A stretch of 64,000 nucleotides of DNA from Silene latifolia (GCF_048544455.1 NC_133526.1:1752001-1816000); one strand, 5' to 3'. Shown: positions 1 to 13,401, counted from the first letter of the stretch. Numbers and translations: made by a program. The notes: generated by a model from the sequence alone, not told the origin.

Positions 1-446
1 AAACTTATCCCTCTAACGTCTTGGAATGAGTGCAAAACATTGACAGCCTATGGTCCTGAGATGCTCATAAGCAGGTTGACATCCCAGCAACATTTCATAG
101 GGAGTCTTCCAAGACAAAAGATTAACAGGAAGCCTATTAATGACATGAGTGGCTGCTAGCAAGCAATCACCCCAGAATCTCTTAGGGAGATTGGCATAGA
201 GCATCATGGCCCTAGCTGTTTCAACCAAGTGTCTATGTTTCCTCTCAACTCTCCCATTTTGTTGAGGGACACCTGGCACACTTTTCTGATGTAGGACTCC
301 TCTAGCAGCAAATAAATCCAAGCAAGCACTTTGAATGATTTCAGTACCATTATCACTTCTAACTAGCTTTATAATTTTGTTAAACTGTGTGGTAACTTGA
401 TTGAAGAAAGTTTCTATGGTCTTGCTAACATGAAGTAGGAAGCCAT
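1..446 (-). mobile_element. Copia-type retrotransposon remnant, integrase region
   Basis: On the minus strand this reads as the integrase core of a Ty1/Copia polyprotein, including SDNGTE and the family signature PQQNGRVERKHRH. It runs off the left edge of the window and on its other side abuts a 234-bp LTR-like sequence. It is an old, broken copy with several breaks. Family assignment is firm; lineage within Copia was not determined. Confidence 0.85.
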
Positions 447-680
447 TGTTGTATGAAGCTTTGATGATTGATATGATTTGATTAGAGAGAGAAAGTTGTT
501 GTAGAAAGAGAGTAAATAAACTGTGAGTTGTATATTGATTATGAATGAATAATTAGTTACAGTTTGTGTTTCTTCTTTATATACAAATGTACAGTGTACT
601 AACTAACATATGCCAAGTCATCGATCCATGTCAATCCATATGCTTGCTTGTGATTGGTTGTGATTTGTCATCAACCAACA
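447..680 (-). repeat. LTR of the Copia remnant
   Basis: Bounded by TGTTG and CAACA on either strand. It lies flush against the integrase-like sequence, so it belongs to a rearranged element. The minus-strand sequence contains a TATATAAAG motif, as expected of an LTR promoter. No partner LTR is visible inside the window, so the ends rest on the terminal motif and the junction alone. Confidence 0.55.
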
Positions 681-681
681 C

Positions 682-776
682 CCTCAGCTTCCTTATTCTC
701 ACACATGTAAACTTTTATTTTTGTTTTAATGAAAGCTGCGCGCATCCTTCTACAACAATAATAATAATAATAATAG
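682..776 (+). mobile_element. RTE-type LINE 3' tail (fragment)
   Basis: The last codons, stop, short 3' UTR (TGTAAACTTTTATTT, then TTTTAATGAAA and TGCATCCTTCTA-like sequence) and an AAT-repeat tail match the tail of the longer RTE fragment near 61.0 kb. RTE-clade LINEs end in short tandem repeats rather than poly(A). Only the last ~95 bp are present. Confidence 0.6.
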
Positions 777-929
777 TTGCGGTTTTTATATATAAAAAAT
801 AATAATGACAATAATAATAAATAAACAATAAGTGATTGAGATGGAGGGAATATTTCTTAATTCGTAAATTGCTTGTTTTTGGTTCCTTTTGCCAGTATAG
901 CATAAGTAAAAATAGCAATAAGAGGATTA

Positions 930-1267
930 TACATCTGATGTACTACCTCCAATTCTATAGTTTCTGAGCATTATAATAAAGTTTTTGAGTTTTGTTTTAA
1001 AGTTTGTGAGTTTCACTATAAAGTTTCTGAGTTTATTCACTTAAACATTAAGCTCAAAAAAATTACAATAAAACTCAAAAACATTACATATAAGTTTAGT
1101 TAAATTTGAGTTTTGATGGAAAAAATATTAAAATTTAACTTATAAACTTTATTATGCTAAAAAAAATACGCATGCTCAAAAACAAATAAAGTTTGAGGTA
1201 ATAAGCTCAAAAAAAATACATATATGCTCAAAAAACAAAAAATTTGGAGGTAGTACATCCGATGTAT
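930..1267. mobile_element. MITE-like foldback element
   Basis: About 340 bp, AT-rich and non-coding, with inverted ends close to TACATCTGATGTACTACCTCC and its complement. The interior repeats CTCAAAAA-like motifs. A second, shorter member lies at 14738-14956. The superfamily is unknown; the flanking TA could be a target duplication but is too short to prove it. Confidence 0.55.
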
Positions 1268-3105
1268 GTTCCTTTTTCTCGTAAAAATAGAGAAAGGCTA
1301 TATGTTCTATCAGGCTTAATTCAGCTTTTTTCATTTTTGCTCAGCGGAGTCAGCGCTATCTAGTTCAGTTTAATTCAACTCATCTCTTCACAAATTAACT
1401 CTTACTTCAGCTTTATTCAATTTAGCTCGCGATTCCATTCAATTAAGATTACTTCAGCTCAACTCCATTAAATTTAATTCAGCTCCTTTGAGCCAAAAAG
1501 AACAGGGCCTAACTAGTTGCGTACATGGCATTATGCCAATACCTCATATGCATTATTTGCAATTTGGTTGGATAATTGCAAAATCTAAACCCTTAATCAT
1601 ATCATTTGTTAAGTCCATTAGATCTTGACGTAAAAATGTCCCAAGTATATAAGGAAAGATTGATGCCAAGACGATTGTGAAATAAACTTAGAATGTAGTT
1701 TACTTAAGTTTAATTATAACCTTTTCCTAACAAATATACAAAATTATAAAACGTTCACTAATACGGTGAAAAAAAAATGACCTGAAAAGGTAGATTAATC
1801 TCGTCTTAATTTTGGTTGATTAAGACACAAACCTCAAAACAAAAATCGGAAGCCTCCAGGAAATTTCTTGACCATCACATGTATGGACGTGACATTTTTT
1901 TTGTATAATGTATGGTGTACTAGTAGTAATAACTAGGAGTAATAACTAGATCTGTCAAACAGGTTGGGCTAAATACGGGTCAGAGAAAGGTTTATGTCAT
2001 CTTTTATTTTATCATTTTTAGAAAAAAAAAAAACATACTTTTAAAACTAAATCATATTTAATATTAATAATATTATTATATTCATTATTTTAATAGTTAT
2101 TTTATTATTTAATGATATTAAAGTTACTCCGTATATAACATTGACTTCTAAATGAATTTTTTAATTAAAAATATTAAAATAATATTTATTATTTCAAATA
2201 TAATATAAAAATAATAATATTTTTAATTATCATTGACGCATCGGATCAAACGGGTTGGGTCAGGTTTCAACCCTAAAATAACGGGTTATTTCGGATCGCG
2301 GGTCTAACATGGTAATTAGAGCACATTATTACTTTATGATTTAAGTGTGACCCTAAAGACTAACTCAATCTGCAAATTAAACGATTGGATCAAATTGATT
2401 ATATAGTCTTCTTGACGAATTGAGATTATAGTCATCGGGGGTACTATATAACGGTATAACCCCTGTATAAGAGTTGAGGCACAAAACGGACCTATCCGAG
2501 TCACTCAACAATTACATCCACCATTCTCGCCTTCCTTTCTTTGCTTAATAAAACTCGATGAAACAAGGAAAGAGAGGTCGGTAACTAGGATTACCATTGT
2601 AAAGTAACCATTACCTCCTCTCTTTCTCGCTTCCACGCTTCACTACCGTGGGAAGTGTTTCAGTCATCGGCACAAAATACAAATAAAAGAGACTCGGCTA
2701 CCTATAATATCAGTCATCAGCTAATTCATTTCCATTATTGATCCTTTCCGAAATGTTGAAAAAAAATGTAAAATATTTCAACTATCTAATATCTGAAATA
2801 AATCAACGGAATAAAGAATAATGACTGCCAAAATGCCAAAAACACATCTTTAGCTCTGCAGCATTACATCTATTAGCTGCGAACAACCTAACTCTATCTT
2901 ACATTACAATATTCGACTTCCAGCTTCTCGGCGTACATTTGCTTTGGGAAGATGTGGGATTGCATAAATATATATAGAATAAAAAAAATTATATCTTGGT
3001 ATTTAAACTGCACCTTGCTAAGATAAGTCGGGTTCTTACTGCAGTGATTTCATACTGAATGTAAGACGCAAAACTTGATTGTCTTGATATTTACAGCACC
3101 AATTG
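1268..3105. other. Intergenic DNA downstream of SEC16
   Basis: AT-rich with no gene-like reading frame. About 2480-2950 probably includes the SEC16 3' UTR and terminator region, but no cleavage site can be fixed from sequence alone. I see nothing else supportable. Confidence 0.4.
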
Positions 3106-6100
3106 TCAAAGTTGAACTTCATGGAGATCATCCCCAAAACTGCCACCTCTATTGTGCAGACTACCCGACGATTGGTTACTAGGCATAAATGAAAGTGGAG
3201 ACGGTTTTACCTCAGCTGTTGGCGGTGAAGTGTATGCATCACTAGGAATTGCACTCCACGAAGCTGTACGCCGAGATTGGGGCCCGCCTGAACTACTATT
3301 CCCACTTCTAATTCCGGATCTTGATATGTTATCAACACTTGGAAACCTATGCAATGTTCCAGATGACTGTGTCAGGTTTTGGAAAGGGTCTTTCCCGATC
3401 ATGAGTGATTTTTGTTCTTCGCTTTCAGAAACATCATTTCCCTTTGGGGATTCCGTGCCAAATGTTGATTGGTTTTGTGATGATGCGGTGGGAATGAAAA
3501 ATTTAGCACTTGAAAGACTGGCGGGTTGAGATGAGGGGATTGATGGTGCCTGGAACATGTTTGTGGACGCCCCACCGCCTTTGTTGAAAGTGTCGACATA
3601 CCTATTCAAAGAAACCGACCGTTACACACATCAAAAAAACGAAGTACGCGTCATGTTATAAATATATATGGCGTAATTAAAAAAAGAGGGGAAAGAAAAG
3701 ATCAAGAATGGTAAATATTTGCCAAGGAAGAAATCGAATATCACGCATCTAAATAAATACTCTAAATATAAATACATGATAGGCTCTTCTACCCTCCTTG
3801 CAAAATGCAAACCGCCCAGAAGGAGATAATACCAACATTGCACACAGGTCAACAAATATGTACTACTAACCTTCAGGCTTCATCTCATTTTATTTCTTGT
3901 TCTCATTTAACTTTGGTAAAGTCAAATAATACCAACATTGAGCAATAATTTCTCTAGTCTAGATATATGTGCAATCCAAACGTAATTTGTATTGCTTGAT
4001 TCATCGAAGCAACTATTTTCATATCGCAACGCATTAAGAGGCGCATGTCATTGCAGTCTGTGAATGCAACAGCTGAGTAACTGCCTAGTAATGACAGTTA
4101 CGAGTCTTACGAGTTACGACACCACTACTTTTACGATCCCTTCAAAAATATCACTTAGTAGGTTCTTCTGAAAGATTTTAGCTGTAGCTGTACATTGAAA
4201 ACATAAATGTAACCACAGGAAGTCCACATACCTTGACCGTACACCCATCCGGCCACGCGCTGAGAACTGATTTGAACTTGGTGGAAAAGCTGGGATCTCC
4301 ATACTACTTCCAGGAGGGGTTGAATTGGCATGTTCTGAACAACCACTGGAATTGAGTGCATTGTTAAAAGCATTCTTTGAGTAGGAATCTGATTTCTCGG
4401 CTTGGAAGGCTGTGCTTGTTGGAGGAGGTGCAAGTGCAGGCTCTTCAGCGGGTGGTTCTGCACCCTCCTCCACCCATCTCTTCAGCTTTTCATCGTAATA
4501 GAACTTATTGGTGTCCCCTAATTTAGCCTTGAGGATATAGAGCAAATAATAATCAAATTATGTAGAGCAAATAATAATCAAATTATGTATACAGCCAGCA
4601 ATGTGACAGAATGTGTAAAAGGTTCTACCTGACGGCCTTGACGAGGCCTCAAGACCAATCCAACAGTCTTTTGAAAGAGACTTGCACCAAAGCTAAAACG
4701 GCTAAAGCGGGATGTTCCGGCTGAGCCACTACTTTTGCCATCTGAACTGGAAGAAGTTGGTTCATTTGAGGTATCCACCTGTTCCTGCATCGCAGCCATA
4801 AATTTAAAATAATTAGGAGAGGAAACGCATATCGTCAGTTGATCAGATCAGATCAGATCAGACAGGTGATCATACCGCCCTTGGCGTTCTACCGATATTG
4901 GGCTCTGAAACGCTTCTGTTATGGAATGTCTTTTTACTTCCATCTCCAACTCGTTCGTTCATTGGCTCCGTGGATGCTGATGGCATCAATGATGACATAC
5001 CCATGGTCGATTGACTGCTTCTTACCTTCGAGCCTGACGATTGATAATGATGTCCATTGCTCATCGTAGTTGATGGAGCAGGTGGAGGAAGTCCCCCTAC
5101 AACACGATGAGCTGTACTATCGAAAAGATTAAGAAGTTTGCCTACTATCTTCCCAGGAGCTAAGTTAGCTGCATATCCGCTCTGGCAACAAGTAAGAACT
5201 AACACTCAGAACACTTGTGCAATGAACTAACAGCTAAAAACAAAAAAACAAAAAAATTGAACAAAACCTGTTGGTGCGTCCGAATCCTATCTTCAAGAGA
5301 TGACAACAACTGCTTTGACATGTCTACCTCCGGTGATCGACCAGTTTTTAGAACTTTGTGAACAGCTTGGCAGTATCTGAAATTTAATTCAACACCTTAG
5401 GCTAATAAAAGTGTAATTTAAAAATCATCAAATAGGAAGAGGCGTGATACTGTGATCATACTTTAATGAATCGGACACCCTTCCGATTTCTGCCAGCATA
5501 TGTGCATAGATGAGTTTATATGGCTGCAGAGGAAGCAGAACAAACTGCGAATTACCGGTGACCTTTGCATATTCAAACAGCTCTGTTCTCTACAATATAA
5601 CAAAAGAACGAGAAATCAGTCTCAACATTACTTCCTAGAACTTCAGACTTCATTCCAGTGCACCAATTAACAAAAATATTACTGTACTGGCAGTATAGAT
5701 AACCATTCGAGCCGCCCATCATAAAATAATTTAGAAACTTAGAAAAAATTTCCATCAAGAATCAGAGCTTAAATCAGCAAAAAAAATAAGGAAGAAAACA
5801 TTTCTTATGCAAAGTAGAGAATCCATCTAGTTTTGCCCACGGCATAGCATGTTAAGGATATAAATACCAAAAAATTATCACAATCGGGAGAAGGTAAAAG
5901 TTAATTTGGATGTAGTATAATGAACAGAAGCTAACATTAGCTAAAAAGCAGCAGCGACCACATGTATATAATTCACCATGATCAAGACACCCTAGTAGCA
6001 AGCAGAACAGTTTGCGAGGGAAAAAGAATATAAAGAAGTGAAAAGGTACGTAAACGGTAAGCACATTCTGGCGTCAAATGAACCTTTGCGAGGAATCGAT

Positions 6101-7592
6101 CTCTCATTAAACCTTTAAAAAGAACCATTTCTCATGCTCCAGAGATAAAATAAGAGTAATAAACAGAACATAAAATCAGATTGGCAAGATAAAACCATTT
6201 CTCATACTCTGAAGTGGATTAAGGTTATCTAAAAAAAATTTACAGCTGAAGGGATTGCGGTCAAAAAGCACTTCCACAAGCTTACACAACAGGTAAAATA
6301 ACTCTGAAGTGAGTTAAGGTTAGCTGACAATTATTTACAGCTGAAGGGTGCTTGATGCATCACTTCTCTACCCTTATTTACAGAATGGGACTGGGCCTCG
6401 CTAAGGGAGGAATTAAGGAAAACAGGCATTAAAATTGTCCCTGATGGAAGTTCAATCCATTTCCACGGTTTGTGGGGCCTGCAAAGGCAGAAATCAAGGA
6501 GAACCTTTTACATTGCCAGGATGAAAAATCGAAATCGAACCTAAGAGGAGAATCGTGAGAAGGGAAACTACAGGTTCCACCCTTGATTCTCCCTAATATA
6601 TACATATCTTGTTGTGTTGTTCATCACTCGATTGAGGCCAAGGACTCCAAAACTCCCAGATATTGACCCTGTTTAAGCAAGTTAAGGAGAGACACATAGA
6701 CAATCTATGGTAGTAATGTAGCAAATGACCGTTCTTTTATCCTTCTACTAACTTTGGCTATTAACAATTAGCATTAGTTGTCAAGCTACAGCAGAAACAT
6801 AACGTTATTCATAAAGGAAAAACATATGTATCTAGGCCATACTCTTGAACCCTAAGTAATTGGCTAGAGATGTGGCAAGAGCCTAGCTGCTATCAACAAA
6901 AGGCAATCAACCCATGCTTCCTCATATAACAATGGATCCCTTTTGTACACTTAAGGTCACATAGATGAGGAAAATGCGGAGGAGAAAACATGTGGAGGAG
7001 AAAACACTCAGGTTGCATGCCACACAGACCGTAGGAAAATGAAATTTAGAATGAAGAAACGCTATAGAATGGGAAATAACAGTGTCTGTAAGACCAAGAG
7101 GCAAACATGTGGATGGAAATGTGTAAAGGACCTGAAATTCACCTGAATAGCCTCAGGACTAGCATATGTCCTCGGAAAATTCCAATGGTCTGCACCAATA
7201 AGACACAATCTAGAAGTGTCTGAATATAACTCGAAATCAGCCTCTGCAATCAAGTAGCAGATATGCGCAGCAATCACCTGTACAACCAACCCCACGTGAG
7301 AATGGCTGAGAAAAATGCACACTATCGCTGAGATTGGTCAATTGGGTACAAGGGAATAGAAAATGGAATGTTGAAAGTTCATAATATTAGAGGGAAGTTG
7401 TAGCCATCGGCTGATATAAAGGAAACTGGAAGACATACATCATTTCTTTCCTTCCAAAGGCTATCTCCCAAGTGGGTGATCACAAGATGATCATGCTCTG
7501 TTCTGTTTGCGGTTATTACAGCCAAGTTCTCCTCCCAATTGGCCAGCATGCTATAGCCTGCACTCTGTCTCATTTACTGAGATGTAAGTGAC

Positions 7593-7626
<34 letters not shown>

Positions 7627-10600
7627 CACTTGTGCTCCTCCAACTTTTGCTTCCAAGTCATTTCCTTAGATCATGATTTAAGATTTAAATTCTTCCTTGT
7701 GAAGTCATTAGTAGTTTAGAAGCAATTTACCTGCGAAGTCTGTGATGACATAGCTGGTGCATGGAGGAGATTGCCAGCAGGTATGACAGTGTTGGAAAAG
7801 ACCTCTTCAGGTTTCTTTGCTATAAGAAGGCACAAGGTTCTCAAAGGTGATCCGGCCACTAATTGGCTAACTGCCATCTGCTTCACAGTATCAGTATAGA
7901 ACTGCAAAAGACCCAACCAAAAGTCAAACCATCAAATAGAGGGGTAAGATAAAGCCCTAGGCCGACAAAAAATGAAAAATTGACAGGAGTACAAACCTGG
8001 TCACCAAGTTCTCGAGAAAGAATCAGCGCAAATTCCCAGAACTGACCTTCTTGGGCACACTGTAAAGCTTCTCTCTTTCTACCAGAAATTAGTAGGTTTT
8101 GTACCGCAGAAGCAGTTGCCTGCAAATGCCGCAGTATATTTGACATATGCTCTACAGGTTAAACATGTCTCCGAAATAATGGTTTACAATACCTGAATCT
8201 GTGCTTCAGATGGCAAGGTCATCAAGCACTTTGCCAGTGCACTGCTTTGGCTAAACTTCTCACTGTTTCTCTTGGCAGAGGCAAAGAGACTGGCAACCGC
8301 CGACTCTGGAAGGTCATTGTCCTGTAATAGTGTAATATTATACTAGAAGCTTTACTATAGGTAAATTGATACCATCGATGATTATACAAAAGACAGATTG
8401 GGGGAGAAATGCCACAAATGATTATAACGTCATAAGAGAAAAAAAATGACAAAAAAAGTTGCAAGTTCTGCTTCTGAGTCAAGACCATAATGATCAGAAA
8501 AGTCCTTTAAATTTTCAAAAACTTGCACCTGGAAGAAAAGGCGCTCTATTTTATTATATTTTGGGAATAGGGGATTTCTTCATCTGTTAATCCCGAAATC
8601 CCCTATCTATTAAAAGAATAGGTGAACTCTATCATTTTCCCGCCAAAAAGCATATTCTCAAAAAAAGGAAACTAATAATAATTATGTTCATTCACTAAGG
8701 AAACTAACAATTACAATTTAATTCATCTATTATATTTTCATTAAAATTAATCTTTTCATCAAATTATATTATTTTCACTAAACTCTAAAATATATTATTT
8801 TAATTAAAAAAAAAAAAAAAAAAAGTGATATAAAACTATAAATTGCTAAATCTTTTATTGATATTATTAGATGATGAGTTGACCCATATGTTGTATAAAA
8901 CGATTGTTGTTATTACTTTCGTGACAAAGAAAATTAAAAAAAAAAAATATAAATTGAAACTCATTAGTTTTATGCTATAAAAATATTTTCATTAGAATAT
9001 ATTTCAACTCCTTACTCAATTCTCTTAATTAATTTTCAGTTCTAGCCTTTATTTATCCAAGCAAAATACAATGATGACAAATGTAAGCAATTATAAGGTC
9101 TCAATATTATATAAGTAATTATAAAAATATTAAAACTTTAAATACCATGCATATAATGCACAAGGTCTAAACTAGTTCTCTTATTATACCACAAGTGATG
9201 GCTAAATATAGACCTTTCTGATAGTTTGAAGACGACATAGGATAGGGATAAGAGGAACAATGTAGACAGAAAATTATAGCTTGTATCCTCCAAATGAGTT
9301 TGCTAGCCAACAGATAAATTCTACATACCCTTTTTTGCACCAAATACTGTTCCTTTAGGACTTGTTTGAATTGTGGAAATTTTGGAGGGAAGGGAAGGGG
9401 AGGGGAGGGAGAAAAGGGAGAGATGCAAAATTTCTTGTTCGGTTAGCAAATAAGGTTGGAGAAAAATGGAGGGATATTTTTTCCCTCTTCCAAGCTAATC
9501 AAAATATCACCAACATAGGAAAGAGTTGGAGGTAAAAGTCCATTCCTCCATTCCCCCCTCCACTTCCCTTTCCTCCTTTTTCCTCGCCTCCATTTCCGTC
9601 CTCTCCCTTTCCCTTCCATTTTTGTATCTAACCACACCCTTAGTGTGTTTGGATTGGAGGATTTGGAGGGAAAGGGAGGGGAGGGATTTGGAAGGATGAA
9701 AAATCCTTTGTTTGGTTAGCAAAATGGAGGTGGAGGGATTTGGAGGGGAGGAAAATTCCCTCCATTTCCCTCCTATAAGCCAAATTATTTACCCTCCAAC
9801 ATTGGAAAGATTTGGAGGGAAAATCACCTCCTCCATTCTCCCTCCCCTTCCCTTCCCTCCCTTTCCTTTCCCTCCTTCCCCCTCCCCTCCCTTTCCCTCC
9901 TTTTTTGCTATCCAAACAAGGCCTTAGTGTCTCTCATCCCTTGCTCATATCATCAAGATATAAACATCGCCCTCATCCCAAAAGAAGCACAATGATAAAC
10001 ATAACAAGTGGGCAGCTATCCTCATTCCCCCAGAAGAACATACTAGAGCTGAAGTACGACTCTGCCTAACTAGAACACGGTCACCGTGTAGAAGGATAAC
10101 AGGCACTAGGCAGCAACATCAATGAGACGGGCCAAGACAAACATTACTTAATAATATCATTTACTTCTACAAGAAAGCAATTTATAGGGTGGATCAAGCA
10201 CTGAACGAGAGGGGTTTTAGAATCCAAACGTTCCAAAGTTCTCCAGTTAACCAAATCCTATATCTACACCAAGCAGAAAGAAACGTCATAAAAAAACAGC
10301 CATACAGCTCGGATAAATGATTATCAATATAGCTAACTTCCTAAAAATTTTGTTGCATGAGCACATGATCCTAGAAGCATCAGCGAGAAATTAGCAGTTT
10401 CAAAAGGAGCTGTCTGTTCGAACTTCGAACCATTCCCCACCGAAGGCATGATATCCAAGAAAATACTTTGCTATTGTACCCTAATAATACGAGGCAGAGA
10501 CTACTTCATCGAGCTATTAAAGAAAGAAAGATAAAAGTTCCTATCCTCTGAAGTTAATGAACTACTACTTGCCCATCCTGATATTAATTTTAGAAAGACA

Positions 10601-12842
10601 GAGAGGGTCACATACTAACAATCAGAGAGAGATGTCACAAACTTACAACCCTTCAAAAAATTAAATATTACAATTACAAGACACAGTTACCTTTTGCCCC
10701 GCATCTGCACCAAAGGATCGAAGCTTTCCATAGTGTTGGCATGCAACCTTTAACAAGGAAAGAAGCAATTTAGGACCTTCACCTTTACCATCATTACCAC
10801 TCATCGTTTCACAATTTGCAATCCTTTCATCAATCCATCTATTAAGCTCTTTACTTCCCGCACTGCCACCAACTAAAGGACCGGGAAATGATTGGTGACA
10901 CAAAGATTGGAAATAGCTAGAACCGCATACTTCAGTACCTAAAGGACTACGATTCGCACCCACAACTTCCATCAGGTTAAGAACAGAAAGAGAGTGTCCT
11001 CCAGCATCCTGCCAAAGAAAGATGATACAAACAAAAAATAATAACTATACAGAAAGGTATGGTCTTTTCATCAATCAAGGAAAAGGAAACAGGAGATTAA
11101 ATGATCTCAAATGATTGAGAAAACGGTTATACCTTACTTCCCTGCAATGAAAACCCAGCACTGCTGGTATCCTTCATTACTAAAAGCTTTCCCCCAAATC
11201 CAAATGTGACTAAAGCATGAGGAGGACGCCCTGTAAGTGTTCTACTTTCGGTTGGTGCATAAGAGACCTGATGACCATTAGAAAAGGGTTGGGAAACCTT
11301 CGCTGAATTTTGATTACTGTAAAATTCAGTTGAGTATTGAACTGCTCCATTTTGCTGTGGAGTATGACTAAATGGCTGAAAAACATTGCCAGCAGAACCG
11401 TCCCAATTACCCCTATTCAAATTCTGACTTGTTTCTTTGTATGAAGGTGTGTTATCTCTGGAATCAGGAAACTTCTGTGGGTTCAGGTGAGCATTACTAT
11501 AAACATTAGAGTCGAAGCTAGGCCATGACTGACCCTCGCTATAACCGACAGTAGACCCACCATTCATCCCAAAAGTAGACTGCCCATCATTTGAAACCTG
11601 CTGATTATACAGTCCTGAGGAAGTGGCAGAAGTTTGATTTGCATTTAGGCCTTCACTGCCGGATACTTGAAGCCCATTGCTAGTAATTCCCTGACCATTA
11701 TCACCGTGAGGATGAAATGCTCCCGATAACCCATTTTGACCATGCTGATTATGCATTAACTCTGCTGACTGAATCGACGAATGATATGTGTCCAAAGAAC
11801 GCCATTCTTGCGCTACTGTGTCATAATACCAGCCAGGGTACTGAGGGTCAAAAATCATATGAGCTGGATACTGATATTCCCCGGTCTGGTTTACAGTATG
11901 ATTCCAATCAGAGACATTCTCGCTTGTACTGACCTGACTTACACTTCCAACAGTATTGTGAACATTTTGCTGGGAATAAAAAACTTGGGATGAATTTACA
12001 TCAGAAACACCCCATTGACCTTCTCCACTCATAGATACGTTTCCCTGCGAATTTACACCACTGGTTTCCAAACTCGGCTGCTCAGTAGCATTTCCAAAAG
12101 TGTTATCCACTTCATACCATTGCCCGGTGTTGGGATCGAATTTCCACCCAGGGTATTGGCTTTCATAATATTCTGCAGTATTAGTGTCAACCCCATTGGC
12201 GATTTGTTCAGTTACTTGAGTATAATCATAAACATTTTCGGTAGCAACATTGGTGATTGTTTCGTTACCAAACACAGCATTGGCTTCACTCTGCACATGC
12301 CCTACCGCCCCTTGTCCAAAGTCAGTAAGGAAATCATCATACGACTCAAAACCACCACTACCAAGATCACTTGAGTCGGCAAAAGCGCTCCACTGAACCT
12401 CTTTCACACCACCACTACTCTCTCTCATCAACCCCGTCTCCCCCCGACAATCCCCAACCTCATCTTCCACCATCTGCCCATTATCAAAACAAAACGAACC
12501 AGATGAGACTAACGACGATGTTACCTCCCCATCACAAACCTGTTCCTCCCGTTCTTCCACCACACTCGAAAACCCACCAAAATTACCATCACGCCCCTCG
12601 AAATCATTCGTTTCGGGACCCACATTCCCATGATCAACCTCACTTATACTCAAATTCGCAATTTTATTCACTTCCTCATCCGCATACCCATCCACCAAAC
12701 CGTTTTCTTTGCCTAAACCCGATACGCCCTCCGAATTACTTTCCTCACCAACACCACCTCCTTGATCATCATCGTCAACTAACTTATCAAAAAAATCTTC
12801 ATCAGCCTGATCCTCCAACAAAAACGGAGAATTTGACGCCAT
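3106..12842 (-). CDS. SEC16: SEC16-like COPII scaffold protein, 13 coding exons
   Basis: Large peripheral protein of ER exit sites that scaffolds COPII coat assembly with Sec23/24 and Sec13/31. It resembles Arabidopsis MAG5/SEC16, whose loss disturbs storage-protein export. Exons by GT/AG borders and kept frame: 12842-11133, 11008-10691, 8321-8193, 8119-7997, 7901-7731, 7564-7439, 7277-7143, 5589-5462, 5376-5268, 5181-4876, 4784-4629, 4527-4232, 3601-3106; about 1,400 aa. Residues 1-570 are acidic, then Gly/Ser/Asn/Gln-rich, with two YPGW...W motifs. The conserved central domain spans roughly 540-676 (HALVTFGFGGKLLV, then CQHYGKLRSFG). The Sec16 C-terminal helical domain spans about 677-980 (ALQCAQEGQFWEFAL, ENLAVITANR, LCLIGADHW, RTYASPEAIQ). 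The tail holds HNRSVSEPNIGR and a W-containing segment (FYYDEKLKRWVEEGAEPP). The start is the first ATG of MASNSPFLLEDQADEDFFD, typical of plant homologues. It looks intact. Confidence 0.93.
5590..7142 (-). other. SEC16 intron, 1.55 kb
   Basis: Lies between the exon ending in ASPEAIQ and the one starting RTELFEYAK. No coding signal on either strand and no mobile element with recognisable ends. Confidence 0.75.
7598..7626. repeat. Poly(A) tract in a SEC16 intron
   Basis: 29 A in a row, between two SEC16 exons. Its length is prone to sequencing error. No target duplication was found that would mark it as a retroposon tail. Confidence 0.8.
8606..9175 (+). mobile_element. Non-autonomous Helitron in SEC16 intron 2
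   Basis: 570 bp starting TCTATTAAAAGAATAG and ending in CTAG, with a weak hairpin (CATGCATATAATGCA) about 12 bp before the end. It sits between host A and T, as Helitrons do. It is homologous over its length to the copy at 60449-61598, which has a better hairpin. It encodes nothing. Confidence 0.75.
9358..9639. mobile_element. Tourist-like MITE 1 (TTA target)
   Basis: 282 bp of purine-rich then pyrimidine-rich DNA that can fold back on itself (GGAGGGAAGGG-type left half, CCCTTTCCCTTCC-type right half). Starts GGACTTGTTTGAATT and is flanked by TTA on both sides. TTA targets and ends of the GGnCTTGTTTGG kind fit PIF/Harbinger-derived Tourist elements. Confidence 0.7.
9643..9923. mobile_element. 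Tourist-like MITE 2, adjoining MITE 1
   Basis: 281 bp, starting GTGTGTTTGGATTGG and ending CCAAACAAGGCC, flanked by TTA. It shares the middle TTA (9640-9642) with MITE 1 and is in the same orientation. Chance reading frames in the G/C-skewed halves are not genes. Confidence 0.7.
9924..10690 (-). other. Rest of SEC16 intron 2
   Basis: About 770 bp of intron with no coding signal and no element ends that I can recognise. Confidence 0.6.
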
Positions 12843-13390
12843 CGAAAACCTAACCCCCTAAATTCTCCCCAATCCCCCAAAATTCTCAAACCCTAACTAC
12901 TCTTTTCAACTTCAATCCACCCTAACATTCATCACAAATTACGATCCAATAATCCCCAAAATCAACAATTAAACACCGTAAATACCTCTATAACATCATA
13001 AACTAACATAATTCGATAATTACACAAATACATATTCGCAATTATACCATAAAAATTAATTAATTGATCAAGCAATTAAACTCAGAAGTTAAGCTAATTA
13101 AACACAAAATTAGAATTATAATCAAACTTACAGATCAAGATTTGCGTAAAAGGTGTCGATAATTTGATTAAATCAAGAGAGAGTTTTTTTAGAGAGAGAA
13201 AATAATACAAGGAGATGAACAAGTTATTTTGTGTTCCAAGTAGAAAAACATCGTCGTACAAATTTACAGCTCCTCTTACTACGGTAATTATTCAACAGGT
13301 TCTTATAAAAGACGGTTTCTTATTTGTGGCTCAAGTAGTATTAGGAAATACAAATCCAAATAAAATTTGTAGAAGTGATGGAAAAATACA
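12843..13390 (-). promoter_or_regulatory. SEC16 5' UTR and promoter region
   Basis: Upstream of the SEC16 start codon. On the minus strand a CT/GA-rich stretch (AGAGAGAG-type, ~13170-13200) precedes the likely leader. A 5' UTR intron is possible (a TTACAG-like acceptor near 13130) but not provable here. No clear TATA box. Confidence 0.4.
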
Positions 13391-13401
13391 ATTATATTTA
13401 G

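Noticed and set aside
4839-5069. 76-codon plus-strand frame over a SEC16 exon
   Set aside because: Antisense to a well-supported exon; no independent signal.
8459-8528. Possible extra SEC16 exon (CCAG acceptor, then VQVFENLKDFSDHYGL-like frame)
   Set aside because: No good GT donor keeps the frame, and joining exon 2 directly to 8321-8193 gives the expected run GADAGQK-DNDLPESAVA.
12371-12853. 160-codon plus-strand frame opposite SEC16 exon 1
   Set aside because: Shadow of the coding strand: Pro/His-rich, no domain, and overlaps the conserved SEC16 start.
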